A stretch of 64,000 nt of DNA from an uncultured Porphyromonadaceae bacterium (GTDB taxonomy: Bacteria > Bacteroidota > Bacteroidia > Bacteroidales > Muribaculaceae), in contig CAMNRO010000011.1 in the NCBI GenBank assembly GCA_946553045.1, positions 1 to 64,000 of the forward strand, in the 5' to 3' direction. A program made the translations under genes and the position numbers. A model generated the notes under the pieces. It searched no databases. It was not told the origin of the DNA and worked only from the letters and a program-made list of their open reading frames with translations. Position 1 is the stretch's first letter. Each line of letters begins with the position of its first letter. Below are positions 1 to 8,222 of this stretch, one piece after another.

Positions 1-28
1 TTGTAATACAAATACATTAACTTTGCAG
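1..28 (+). promoter_or_regulatory. Promoter and palindrome of the toxin-antitoxin operon
   Basis: A Bacteroidetes -7 element, TAACTTTGC, occupies 18-26. Just upstream, 1-11 reads TTGTAATACAA, a palindrome around a central A. Ribbon-helix-helix antitoxins usually bind such palindromes in their own promoter, so autoregulation is likely. The palindrome touches the window edge and may extend further left. Confidence 0.5.
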
Positions 29-44
29 TATAAAATATTACGAT

Positions 45-302
45 ATGGATATAGCACTTCCCAAAAAGAATCAAAGTTTCCGACTGCCGGTAGAACTTAT
101 TGAACGGCTGCGCCAACTTGCCAAGCGTCAGAACAGAAGCCTCAACAACTATGTTGAGACTCTGCTACTCGATGCTGCTTACAGTGAGCCTAATGAAACC
201 ACACTCGCAGCTATGAAAGAAGCCCAAAGTGGTGCATTGCGCAACTCCACCCCTCTTGATTTATCCTCAGTAGAAGCGATGGAACGCTCCATGGGATTAT
301 GA
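45..302 (+). CDS. Type II antitoxin, ribbon-helix-helix (RelB/DinJ-like)
   Basis: This 85-residue protein starts with a short strand-like segment (FRLPVELIERLRQLAKRQ, residues 12-29) followed by SLNNYVETLLLDAA, the strand-helix-helix pattern of a MetJ/Arc-type DNA-binding antitoxin. The acidic, less ordered C-terminal half would wrap the toxin. Its stop overlaps the start of the next gene as ATGA, so the two are translationally coupled, which is typical of toxin-antitoxin pairs. The role is to neutralise the downstream YafQ-like toxin and to autorepress the operon. The family assignment rests on size, fold pattern and context. Confidence 0.8.
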   Translation: MDIALPKKNQSFRLPVELIERLRQLAKRQNRSLNNYVETLLLDAAYSEPNETTLAAMKEAQSGALRNSTPLDLSSVEAMERSMGL

Positions 303-574
303 AGAAGCTACACCCCACGACGCAATACAAAAAGGATTACAAGCGATTCCGTAACAATCCCAATAAGCTGAAAAAGCTTATGACTGTCCTCAATATGCTT
401 CAGTCGGAAACTCAGATTCCACCTGAATATTATCCGCATATGCTTACAGGAAACTATGCCGGATATATGGAATGCCATATTGAAGGTGACTTTCTGCTGA
501 TATGGTTTGACCCGGACACCGACCAAATAGACCTTGTCCGTCTCGGGTCTCATTCGGAACTCTTCAGACAATAG
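299..574 (+). CDS. YafQ-family mRNA interferase toxin
   Basis: This 91-residue protein belongs to the RelE/ParE fold, YafQ branch. The family cleaves mRNA in the ribosomal A site. The YafQ catalytic set is visible: His in YYPHML (near residue 47), His in MECHIEGD with the following Asp, and a C-terminal SHSELF His. The opening TTQYKKDYKR is also characteristic. It overlaps the antitoxin by four bases (ATGA). No frame damage is seen, so the pair is probably functional. Confidence 0.85.
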   Translation: MKKLHPTTQYKKDYKRFRNNPNKLKKLMTVLNMLQSETQIPPEYYPHMLTGNYAGYMECHIEGDFLLIWFDPDTDQIDLVRLGSHSELFRQ

Positions 575-921
575 ACCCATTCCATAAGACAATCCGATTT
601 AATTCAGGAAACCCTTTTTAACGTCCGTAACTTGACGGCTTCCATCCGCAAGTCATGGACATTCTTTTTTATAAAAAACTATATTTCCATTGAAGTTGTC
701 CCTTACAGCGAAGAAGACTTCGCCGCACATTGTTGAGTAGTGCCACGACCACTAAAAAACGTAGGCGACCTATCACGCTATTATAACTACGAGACCTTAA
801 GATGCAACCTATTCAAGTTGGGCTACAAAACTCGCGTCCGCGATCTCATATTCAGTCGTATTCGGCCGAAATCTCACCTCCTCTCTTTGCAGGGTCGCTC
901 CCCAGGACAGATCAGTTTGGT
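575..921. other. Intergenic stretch, no convincing gene
   Basis: The only open frame is a GTG-started 61-codon ORF from 740 to 925, whose product (start MPRPLKNVGDLSRYYNYE) matches nothing I recognise. It is Arg/Lys-rich and could be non-coding sequence read by chance, or the remnant of a transposase. No terminator or promoter stands out. Confidence 0.4.
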
Positions 922-1689
922 TTAATCTGTATTCCAAAGATTAGATTCGTCTCCTTCGTATGCGTCTAATGAATCTGGTAATTCTCCATAAGGATAATAG
1001 CCAGTACCATTTCCGCTGAATAAACTGTTATCATAATCTTCCTCTAATCCCACAACTTCCCCATAATGATTTATATAGCACGATACAGCGAACTTACTAT
1101 CTTTGCAAACAAGTGCCTTACCATCAAAGAAATGATTATATTTATCTTCCTCTTTATATTTCGCTTCTATAATTTCCTGACCTGATAATGAAGCGAAGCC
1201 TACTTTGCCATTTGTGATAAATCCAAAAGTAAACTCCCCGGCATCGAAAATATCATCATACTTTGGTTGAATAATTATGTTAACTTTATTGCTCAAAGGG
1301 ACATAACAAACTAAACCAAATAGGCCATCTTTCTGTGTTTTTATGAAAATAGCATTATTTGTTTGGTAGAATAGTGTCAACTCATCATAGATAGTATTTA
1401 AGATTGTCTCACCTTTTATATTACGTAGGCCCTTATATTTTTTACTTGAACCGTAGGCACTAAAATTGGCAAAAACGCCAATTTTGGGAAGTTTCTCAAT
1501 TTGAGCAGGAGTTATAGTTTCGCCATATACAAAGAGACAATCTAATGTAACATTGGGGAAAATGCATCCGTAGAATTGAATAGTTTCACTATTAACCCAA
1601 TCTAATGGCGAATAAGCCCTCTCTTTGAGTTTCTGTATAAAACCAGAAGCCTCAAATCTGTTATTAAATACTATTTCTTTGTATTCCAT
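922..1689 (-). CDS. WG-repeat-containing protein with acidic C-terminal tail
   Basis: This 255-residue protein is of unknown function. The middle contains WG-like beta repeats: DGLFGLVCYV, then IIQPKYDDIFDAGEFTFGFITNGKVGF, then IIEAKYKEEDKYNHFFDGKALVCKDSKFAV (shown here in parts of the frame 1000-1330). There is no signal peptide. The last 25 residues form a separate acidic tail ending DAYEGDESNLWNTD, resembling the end of the WG protein at 62.6 kb (DAFDGDPDAYWNID). It is divergent from the small gene at 1701, with 11 bases between the start codons. WG proteins are common in Bacteroidetes accessory regions, but their role is not established. Confidence 0.7.
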   Translation of the reverse strand: MEYKEIVFNNRFEASGFIQKLKERAYSPLDWVNSETIQFYGCIFPNVTLDCLFVYGETITPAQIEKLPKIGVFANFSAYGSSKKYKGLRNIKGETILNTIYDELTLFYQTNNAIFIKTQKDGLFGLVCYVPLSNKVNIIIQPKYDDIFDAGEFTFGFITNGKVGFASLSGQEIIEAKYKEEDKYNHFFDGKALVCKDSKFAVSCYINHYGEVVGLEEDYDNSLFSGNGTGYYPYGELPDSLDAYEGDESNLWNTD

Positions 1690-1700
1690 ATTGTCTAAGA

Positions 1701-1907
1701 ATGTATCCGGTGATACCCGATAATGTATACTACGAGTTTATGGGTCATTTATATGAACTGGCCATAAAGGAATCTCCAAAAGTTATTCCTTTCGTCCAAG
1801 AGGATATTAAAAAACTCACAAAATTCAGAGATGCCGAATCACATCTTTCTAAGAAAGAGAAGATTCAAACCCTCATAGATAAACTCTCCTCCCTAATCTT
1901 AGAATAA
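1701..1907 (+). CDS. Small hypothetical protein
   Basis: This 68-residue, mostly helical and charged protein (MYPVIPDNVYYEFMGHLYELA then KESPKVIPFVQEDIKKL) has no recognisable domain, signal peptide or membrane segment. It diverges from the WG-repeat gene. The ATG at 1701 is the first possible start. It may be a short regulator or an immunity-type partner, but nothing in the sequence decides this. The ordered amphipathic C-terminal helix makes it more likely a real gene than chance. Confidence 0.45.
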   Translation: MYPVIPDNVYYEFMGHLYELAIKESPKVIPFVQEDIKKLTKFRDAESHLSKKEKIQTLIDKLSSLILE

Positions 1908-2283
1908 CACCTTGTCACTCAGCCCATACATATGTCTCATTCCCGTAAGAATTATGTAGTGTCAAAGTATAAATAGACAAATCTTTAACACTATTTTTAC
2001 ATAATAATCACTACATCAACCCTATGTGATCTGATAAATAACCTTTTCAAAATCATAATTTCGCAAGCCGCTTCACGGAGAATTTGCGGGTAGAAAAGTT
2101 TTTTTTAAGGAATCGAGCAACCAAATTCTCCTGAAAATGGATTTACATGAGGTTTTCGACATATTATCGAATTTCCGTATGAAACCAAGTTGGCTGAGAA
2201 AGACATCTTTTTTTGCCGAAATGGATATTGAAAATTCATTAGCATTCACTAATTTCACGCTAACTAATGACAAAGTATTTAAG
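1908..2283. other. Intergenic stretch upstream of the adh remnant
   Basis: The frame of the downstream alcohol dehydrogenase stays open back to 2137, but those residues do not resemble the family, whose N-terminus begins at 2284. A TAATTTCGC sequence near 2057 is close to a -7 element. I see no other gene or clear terminator. Confidence 0.4.
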
Positions 2284-3061
2284 ATGAAAGCATTGACATA
2301 TACTGCGCCGGGACGGTTTGAGCTGATAGAAAAACCGAAGCCGGAAATTGTTGAATCGAAAGATGCCGTGGTGAAGGTTACTCTTGCGAGTATCTGCTCG
2401 TCTGACCTACATATTCTGCATGGGGCGGTGCCTCTGGCAAATGTTGGCATTACTGTGGGGCATGAACTCGTGGGTCTCGTTGAGGCTGTCGGCTCGGAAG
2501 TCACTAAGGTCAAGCCTGGCGACAGGGTGGCTGTGAATGTCGAGACGTTCTGCGGCGAGTGTTTCTACTGCAAACGAGGGTGCGAAGCTGTCTAACCCTC
2601 AACGGATTGTAGTTTGCGAGGCTGACGAAAAGCGCCACGGATTTGTGCGTCAGCATTATCCGAATGTCGAGGTAGTCGAACCGGTAGAATGTCGTAAAAT
2701 CCTTGATACATTGACAGATGGGCGCGGCGCCGACCGTGTCATTGAGGTTGCCGGAGGAGAAGATACATTCGAACTGGCATGGCGTTGTGCCCGACCTAAT
2801 GCCATAGTTACGATTGTCGCGCTATACGAGAAAGAGCAGATATTGCCCTTACCGTGGATGTATGGCAAGAATCTCACGTTCAAGACCGGCGGCGTTGATG
2901 CCTGCGATTGCGACAAAATCATAAAGCTGATTTCCGAAGGCAAGATTGACACAACCCATCTGATAACCCACCACTACCCTCTCAGCCGCATCCAGGAAGC
3001 CTACGACCTTTTTGCCAAACGCGCCGACGGTGTCATCAAAACCGCCATATATCCGGATTGA
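2284..3061 (+). pseudogene. Zinc-dependent alcohol dehydrogenase, internally deleted and frameshifted
   Basis: The first half (2284-2595) encodes the N-terminal GroES-like domain of a medium-chain dehydrogenase: catalytic zinc Cys in SICSSDLH, GHELVG with the second ligand, and the start of the structural zinc site CGECFYCKRGC. The frame then ends at 2593-2595. The C-terminal half continues in another frame from about 2596 to 3061 (RIVVCEADEKRHGF then VIEVAGGEDTFELAW). About 90 residues expected between the halves are missing, including the rest of the zinc lobe and the GxGxxG NAD-binding turn. A full family member has about 350 residues; here about 255 remain. The enzyme cannot be active, so this is a deletion derivative. 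Confidence 0.85.
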
Positions 3062-3114
3062 AATAATCAATCGCTGCTGGAAATGACCATAAATCCAAGC
3101 TGTTATATTCGTAT

Positions 3115-3720
3115 TTATAATGGCCCCTTGAATTTTTTGACGGGGTTCCCTCGTTCGAGATTGTCGTGGTTACACCATTGACTCGCTTGCGATTCTGCTA
3201 CGGCTTTGTCGTTTTGTTGACGTAATTTCAGCAAAAGTCTTTCGCGGGCAAGAGCTTTATTTTGCAGCTGAGAGCGTTCGTCAGAGCATTTCACCGACAG
3301 TCCTGAAGGAGTATGGATTGCTCGGACGGCGGTCTCTACTTTATTGACGTTCTGGCCTCCTTTGCCTCCTGAGCGGCAGGTTTCATAAATGATGTCTGAT
3401 TCATCAATCTGCGGCAGTTCAACCTCATCGAAGAAGTTGACGCCTACAAACCAGTTGCAGCGCTTGTGTCCCGGACGATAAGGATTTCGGGTTGAACGCC
3501 AAAGTATAGTACCATGCCATTCAGCTACTACAGACTTTGGAATTGTTTCTTCGGTAGCGAATGTCATCGACATGAAACAGCCATCAACTTGATTGTGAGG
3601 CTCACAATCAGCAAGTTGCAATGTCGGGATAGTTTTGAGAAGTTCGCGTGCCACCAGAGTGACTGCTCTTGCACATTCTACAGGACCTCGACCGGCAGTA
3701 ATTTGTATATAATGTTTCAT
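3115..3720 (-). CDS. prfH: Peptide chain release factor H
   Basis: PrfH is a short class I release factor paralogue (201 residues) that keeps the peptidyl-tRNA hydrolysis domain but lacks the stop-codon-reading domain. The hydrolysis motif GGQ is at 121-123 within SGGKGGQNVNKVETAVRA, followed by the basic tail expected of ribosome-rescue factors. Its start overlaps the end of rtcB2 by four bases, and prfH-rtcB2 pairing is a recognised arrangement. In that system PrfH is thought to release the nascent chain from ribosomes whose 16S decoding centre has been cut, so RtcB2 can reseal the RNA. Expression probably follows the rtcB2 promoter and its palindrome at 4951. Confidence 0.92.
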   Translation of the reverse strand: MKHYIQITAGRGPVECARAVTLVARELLKTIPTLQLADCEPHNQVDGCFMSMTFATEETIPKSVVAEWHGTILWRSTRNPYRPGHKRCNWFVGVNFFDEVELPQIDESDIIYETCRSGGKGGQNVNKVETAVRAIHTPSGLSVKCSDERSQLQNKALARERLLLKLRQQNDKAVAESQASQWCNHDNLERGNPVKKFKGPL

Positions 3721-4916
3721 TCTCCGTTGTCTTTGATGTTGAGTTTCGGCTTTATCATGGCGACGACATCTACTGTCGGCCGGATAAGTTCAAGGATTTC
3801 CTCGGTGGGTTTGTATGCCATTGGAGATTCATCAAGTGTGCCTTGGCAAATAGATGTCGAGTAAACTCCTGTCATTGAATTTTCAAATTCGCTCATTGAT
3901 ATTTGCTTTTTGGCCTGAGCCCGGCTCATGATGCGTCCAGCGCCATGTGGTGCGGTGTTGAGCCATTGTTCTTTTCCTTTCCCGACACAGATGGCAATGC
4001 CGTCGCGCATATTGAAAGGTATTGCTACCTTTAGGCCTTCGGAAGCATCAATTGCGCCTTTGCGGAGCATCGGTTGATCATCAGTGACGGATATATAATT
4101 ATGGGTGGTAAATATTGACTCCAAACATTTGGCTCTACACAACTTTCTGAGAATCGCGAATATCCGGTCGCGGATAATATAATGATTGTATAGCGCATAT
4201 GCTTGGGCAATAATCATGTCGGAGAGATAACCGCAAAGGGCGTCGCCCCAGAGATAGCCGACGTATTTGGCTCGTTTGGGATTCTGTGCGATATTGCGCC
4301 AATGATTTGCCACCTTCACTCCAAGATTGCGCGACCCGCAGTGTATTGTCAGCCAACCATCTCCTGCTTCGGGATCTTCACCATACTCAATAAAATGGTT
4401 GCCACCGCCAAGTGTACCAAGGCTTTTGTAAAAGACACCTTCCTGAAGCTTAATGCGGCGACAGAACTCGGTGATGAAACGTGCGTCTATGCGTGGAGCT
4501 TCATTGATAAGTTCAGGAGCTGCCGAGCGAGCCTTTTGATATTGAGAGTTTATGAAACGAAACAGCTCTTTCTCATTGAGAGAGTTTTTATGACAAATAT
4601 TCGTGCCGGTTGGAATCACTTCACGGATGCGATGATCAAGCAGCGGTAAATCCTCGGGATTGACGGCGCACGAAAGCCGGTGCATGGAGATGGTGCAGCC
4701 AATGTCAACGCCCACATGGTCGGGATTGATATACATTCCGACCGGATAGGCCGTACCTACATTACATAAGTTCCCGGCGTGAACATCGGGCATCTGCACG
4801 ATTGGCACACCCTCCATTGCCGGATGATTGCAAAGTTCTGTTATCCAGTCGAGAGCTGACGGCTCAATATTATCTGTAAAAATATCAGCCGATGTAAAAT
4901 CTCCTTTAATATTCAT
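3717..4916 (-). CDS. rtcB2: RNA-splicing ligase RtcB2 (PrfH-associated)
   Basis: This 399-residue RtcB-family 3'-phosphate/2',3'-cyclic-phosphate RNA ligase uses GTP and Mn. Motifs seen are DVH 44-46, metal-binding Cys74 in DIGC, GGGNHF 170-175, HCGSRNLG 192-199 and HGAGR 324-328, whose His accepts guanylate. The frame is open to 4958, but the family N-terminus is MNIKGDFTSADIFTDNIEPS, and the promoter -7 element (4934-4942) lies inside the longer version, so I set the start at 4916. It is first in an operon with prfH and divergent from a WYL regulator. The likely role is repair of cleaved 16S rRNA or tRNA after attack by ribotoxins. Confidence 0.92.
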   Translation of the reverse strand: MNIKGDFTSADIFTDNIEPSALDWITELCNHPAMEGVPIVQMPDVHAGNLCNVGTAYPVGMYINPDHVGVDIGCTISMHRLSCAVNPEDLPLLDHRIREVIPTGTNICHKNSLNEKELFRFINSQYQKARSAAPELINEAPRIDARFITEFCRRIKLQEGVFYKSLGTLGGGNHFIEYGEDPEAGDGWLTIHCGSRNLGVKVANHWRNIAQNPKRAKYVGYLWGDALCGYLSDMIIAQAYALYNHYIIRDRIFAILRKLCRAKCLESIFTTHNYISVTDDQPMLRKGAIDASEGLKVAIPFNMRDGIAICVGKGKEQWLNTAPHGAGRIMSRAQAKKQISMSEFENSMTGVYSTSICQGTLDESPMAYKPTEEILELIRPTVDVVAMIKPKLNIKDNGE

Positions 4917-4933
4917 ATTTTTCTGATTTTGTC

Positions 4934-4995
4934 GCAAAATTGAGATGTCAGTGCGCAACTGATTTGCGCACTTAAGGAGAAAGTTCTATTTTTGC
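4934..4995. promoter_or_regulatory. Divergent promoter region with 21-bp palindromic operator
   Basis: The palindrome GTGCGCAA-N5-TTGCGCAC (4951-4971, perfect 8-bp arms) lies between rtcB2 and the WYL gene. For the WYL gene a perfect -7 TATTTTTGC is at 4987-4995, with a -33 TTTG at 4963-4966 inside the palindrome and 20 bp between them. For rtcB2 the -7 is CAATTTTGC (minus strand, 4942-4934), 8 bp from the palindrome. A protein bound here would affect both promoters. The divergent WYL regulator is the obvious candidate. Nearly the same palindrome recurs before the second rtcB at 12403. Confidence 0.75.
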
Positions 4996-5012
4996 AAAAA
5001 AACAATCTTATT

Positions 5013-6047
5013 ATGCCCCTTAATCGCGCCACTCTTATCCGAATATCCACCATTGATAAATGTCTTCAGAATCATTATCGCCGCTGGACTATCAACGACC
5101 TGATTGACGCCTGCACCAATGCGTTGGCGGAATTCGAAGGGAGAAGCAATCCGGTAAGTCGCCGAACGTTTCAGAACGACCTTTCGCTTATGCGCAGCGA
5201 ACGTCTTGGTTATAATGCTCCGATAGTAGTGCGTGAAAACAAATACTATGAGTACGAAGACCCTGATTTCAGTATCACTCATCTTCCGCTGAACGATGAG
5301 GGTCTTGATGCCCTCAACTCGGCACTCGACATACTTCGGCAGCTTCAGGGCTTTCCGCAGTTAGCCTCTTCAATCGACACAATAAGCAAACTCAACGAGC
5401 AGATTTCGCGCCATACGGGGTCTTCTATTCCGGCAATGGATATGGAACATGTGGCAGGTTACAAAGGGGCAAAATATATCGGAGACATATATGATGCAGT
5501 GCGCAAGCAGCAGACAATCATTATAGAATACCAATCGTTCAAGGCCCGTCAGTCAGAGGCCTTGGTGGTGTATCCATATTTATTAAAAGAGTATCGCAAC
5601 CGATGGTTTCTTATCGGGGAGAAATCGACTAACCGTGTTCCTCAAGTAAATATCTTCGCCCTCGACCGTATTCACTCTGTCGCCATAGACAAAGAGCATC
5701 CATTCAAAAAATGTGTTGATTTTGATCCTGAGCATTTCTTTGACGACACAGTCGGTGTGACTAAAGGCATACATGACAAGGCGCGGCGTGTAGTCATAAA
5801 AATTGACCGTCAACAGGCACCATACGTTGAATCAAAGCCATTCCACAAGTCGCAGAAAGTGGAGCAACGCTTCCGTGACGGCTCAATCCAACTATCACTA
5901 AAGGTGGTTATAAACAACGAACTGGAGCGACTTATCCTGGGCTATGGCGGTCATGCCGAAGTCATAGCTCCGCCTGAGTTCCGCGCACGCATAGCAAAAA
6001 GTGTCAGCATAGCTTCGTCGCACTATAAAGATTCCAATTCACTCTGA
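5013..6047 (+). CDS. WYL-domain transcriptional regulator
   Basis: This 344-residue protein has an N-terminal winged-helix region (DKCLQNHYRRWTINDLIDAC and VSRRTFQNDLSLMR, residues about 12-60) and a C-terminal WYL ligand-sensing domain (IIIEYQSFKARQSEALVVYP then NRWFLIGEK). WYL domains are thought to sense nucleotides or nucleic-acid fragments and often control defence or repair genes. I chose ATG 5013 over TTG 4992 because the -7 element covers 4987-4995. It is divergent from rtcB2-prfH and shares a perfect palindrome with that operon, so it probably controls itself, rtcB2-prfH and the second rtcB. Confidence 0.88.
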   Translation: MPLNRATLIRISTIDKCLQNHYRRWTINDLIDACTNALAEFEGRSNPVSRRTFQNDLSLMRSERLGYNAPIVVRENKYYEYEDPDFSITHLPLNDEGLDALNSALDILRQLQGFPQLASSIDTISKLNEQISRHTGSSIPAMDMEHVAGYKGAKYIGDIYDAVRKQQTIIIEYQSFKARQSEALVVYPYLLKEYRNRWFLIGEKSTNRVPQVNIFALDRIHSVAIDKEHPFKKCVDFDPEHFFDDTVGVTKGIHDKARRVVIKIDRQQAPYVESKPFHKSQKVEQRFRDGSIQLSLKVVINNELERLILGYGGHAEVIAPPEFRARIAKSVSIASSHYKDSNSL

Positions 6048-6084
6048 CTATGAAGAATGGGCAACGAGCGGAGATAGCCCGGTA

Positions 6085-6127
6085 GTTCGACTGCAAAGTT
6101 AACTTGCCAAACAGGAACATCCGTTCC
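6085..6127 (-). promoter_or_regulatory. Orphan promoter with palindrome, minus strand
   Basis: On the minus strand the palindrome AGGAAC-N4-GTTCCT (about 6112-6127) is followed after about 11 bp by TAACTTTGC (about 6093-6085), a perfect -7 element. It points into the 3' end of the WYL gene, so any transcript would be antisense. The palindrome-11 bp-TAACTTTGC layout matches the two sites near the retron, although the arm sequence differs. It could equally act as a weak terminator hairpin for the nuclease gene at 6130. Confidence 0.4.
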
Positions 6128-6129
6128 TA

Positions 6130-7515
6130 TTAAAACATAAATTGCCGGCAACATATTGAAAATCTTGCTTCCTCGCCATAGGCATACCTTATAGAACGAA
6201 TAAGCGCGTCACCATAATTTCGCTCAATCTCACCACGGAACCGGTTATCGATCACCTCCAGAACGACTATATGGTTTATACTGTCGTACGACTTAAATTC
6301 TATCGGCGAGCACCAGAAGCAAGTGTTGTCTTCGTTATCTTCGGGCACAAGCCTTTTAAGCATATACAATGCGTCCTTCCACTGATAGGTTGGGTTGTGT
6401 GCCTGCGAAAGAAGCTCAGAAATTTGCCTTGCGGCTGACATAAGTCCCGAATCTGAATCCGCAATATGTCGTGAGATACAACCTTTAAGAGCTGCTTCAC
6501 TTTTCAATTGTTCCTCATTAATCGGAATATCAACGCTTGCACAATGCCAAAAGTCTTTGTGCCGGTCCATTGAAGGGACTCCACATTTATTGGCAATTGA
6601 ACGGATAACTGTTTCATTAGAAATAGCTTTGTCCAACCAATCGCCTAACGGCTGAAGAAAAAGCCATAAATGAGCATCTCCTGGAGCAGAGTTCCATAGC
6701 GGTTCATAAAAAACCGTTATGACCAGTTCATCAGTTGCATTCAACTGATACATAGCGAATCTTTCTTTAGCTCCAACCCAATCATTATGCACGAGAGTGA
6801 AATCGCCAAGGCTGCGAATAAAGGATCTGTCGGTAAAAATTGATTGTAGCCATTGTCTATACTTGACCACAACTTGATTTAACTCATTTATTACTACTCT
6901 ATTTCCAAGATAGAAGTTGACGTCATAATCATTCATTGTGCCTGATACCCGTTTTATTGTGAAGATGAAATCATTAAGCAGAATTGACGTTGCCGAATTT
7001 AAGATAACGCTATTGAGAATTATTTCTTTCTCAACTTCTGTCATCCATTCGAGATGGGTTATATTAACGTAGTGTGGATTATTGGTCAGAATATGAGAAA
7101 GGGTCAATACTATACCTGTTTTCGATGCATCATTTCCATTGACTGACAGCCAGTAATCTTCGAGATCATTATTGAGTCTGTGGTATATTTTATTCTCAAT
7201 TATAACGGATTGTTCGGGAGCTTGAATCAACAGGTCTATTCTATTACCTTTAATTGTCGACACTTCACGTTTGACGACCGCGCCAGTAAGATTAACCATA
7301 CGTCCTGACTTCTTGTGAATCAACCGCTCAAGACACCTTATGAATACCGGGCCGAGACCATGAACGCCAGTATCATCAAGATAATAGGCGTAGATATTCG
7401 ACCAGACATTTTCTAAATGCTCTATGCCGGCTATTGACATTATGGATTTATCGGTAGAATTTCCCTGAACTGGAATATAGGAGTTTATGATATCTCTAAT
7501 TAGAGTCGGGTCCAT
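6130..7515 (-). CDS. PD-(D/E)XK nuclease superfamily protein
   Basis: This 461-residue protein has the core motif of the PD-(D/E)XK fold near residues 92-110: RIDLLIQ (Asp) followed by SVIIENKIYH (Glu-x-Lys). This arrangement is usual in the PDDEXK_4 group of uncharacterised, defence-island nucleases. The remaining about 350 residues have no domain I recognise and may form a target-recognition or regulatory region. No signal peptide or membrane segment is present. The gene stands alone, convergent with the WYL gene and downstream of a terminator at 7597-7626. The substrate is unknown. Confidence 0.72.
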   Translation of the reverse strand: MDPTLIRDIINSYIPVQGNSTDKSIMSIAGIEHLENVWSNIYAYYLDDTGVHGLGPVFIRCLERLIHKKSGRMVNLTGAVVKREVSTIKGNRIDLLIQAPEQSVIIENKIYHRLNNDLEDYWLSVNGNDASKTGIVLTLSHILTNNPHYVNITHLEWMTEVEKEIILNSVILNSATSILLNDFIFTIKRVSGTMNDYDVNFYLGNRVVINELNQVVVKYRQWLQSIFTDRSFIRSLGDFTLVHNDWVGAKERFAMYQLNATDELVITVFYEPLWNSAPGDAHLWLFLQPLGDWLDKAISNETVIRSIANKCGVPSMDRHKDFWHCASVDIPINEEQLKSEAALKGCISRHIADSDSGLMSAARQISELLSQAHNPTYQWKDALYMLKRLVPEDNEDNTCFWCSPIEFKSYDSINHIVVLEVIDNRFRGEIERNYGDALIRSIRYAYGEEARFSICCRQFMF

Positions 7516-7596
7516 TTTCGAGCTAATAGTTCATTTAGGTATGATATTATCTGTTCACGACGTTTTACGCTTTCGCAGATATTGTGCTTCAAAGTA

Positions 7597-7626
7597 AAAA
7601 ATGAATCGGTAACATTCGTACCGATT
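7597..7626 (-). terminator. Intrinsic terminator of the phosphoesterase operon
   Basis: The inverted repeat AATCGGTA-N7-TACCGATT (7604-7626) begins at the stop codon of the phosphoesterase. On the minus strand it is followed by CATTTTTT, giving a stem and a U-tract. It closes the 11758-7625 operon. An alternative is an operator for the nuclease gene, whose weak -7-like TTACTTTG lies just downstream. Confidence 0.65.
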
Positions 7627-8218
7627 AGATTGAAATTTGATTTGGTACATTAAGAACCGAGTAGTCTGCGTTCATAACAGCTCCATTAGAAAAGATAACT
7701 CCGTTTTGCTCTATAATTCCGTGTTGAGCGTGGATATGACCGAAGAGATGGGCTCTTAGATGAAGGTCGGATAACTTCATAAGGATTTCTTCCGAACCAT
7801 AGTTAATGCCATCGTCAAAATCGAGGATTCCGAATGCAGGTGAATGAGTTATCAAAACATCTGTGTCGTCGGGGATTTTCGTATAATATCGGCTCTGGCG
7901 TTCTGTTACGCAATCGCCCATGAACATCGGAATGCCATAGAACATCACACCATCAATTTCAACGCTGGAGTTACTAAGGTGATGCACATTGTCCGGTAAT
8001 CCGTTGATGTTGGCTCCATAGAGGCAATCGTCATGGTTGCCGCAGATGAATATTTTGTGTTTATATGGCAGGTCGCAGAACCAGTTGAGGAAATCAATGG
8101 CTTCCTGCTCGGTTCCGACCATACAGAAGTCACCGGAATGTACCACCACATCGGCCTCGGGCAAATCCCGGAGGCGATGGTGGCAGTTATGCGTATCGGA
8201 AAGGTGGAGTATTTTCAT
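7625..8218 (-). CDS. Calcineurin-like metallophosphoesterase
   Basis: This 197-residue phosphoesterase has all metal-binding blocks: DTH at 8-10, VVHSGDF near 25-31, CGNHDD near 59-64, LITHSP near 122 and GHIHAQHG near 160. The size and order match small MPPED/YfcE-type phosphodiesterases that hydrolyse phosphodiesters or 2',3'-cyclic nucleotides. It ends an operon with a beta-CASP nuclease-like protein (gap of 4 bases) and an ELK-motif protein, suggesting a shared role in nucleic-acid or nucleotide processing. The substrate cannot be inferred from sequence alone. Confidence 0.85.
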   Translation of the reverse strand: MKILHLSDTHNCHHRLRDLPEADVVVHSGDFCMVGTEQEAIDFLNWFCDLPYKHKIFICGNHDDCLYGANINGLPDNVHHLSNSSVEIDGVMFYGIPMFMGDCVTERQSRYYTKIPDDTDVLITHSPAFGILDFDDGINYGSEEILMKLSDLHLRAHLFGHIHAQHGIIEQNGVIFSNGAVMNADYSVLNVPNQISI

Positions 8219-8222
8219 GTTA

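Noticed and set aside
740-925. 61-codon GTG-started frame
   Set aside because: No family resemblance, no promoter or ribosome-binding site, and basic low-complexity composition.
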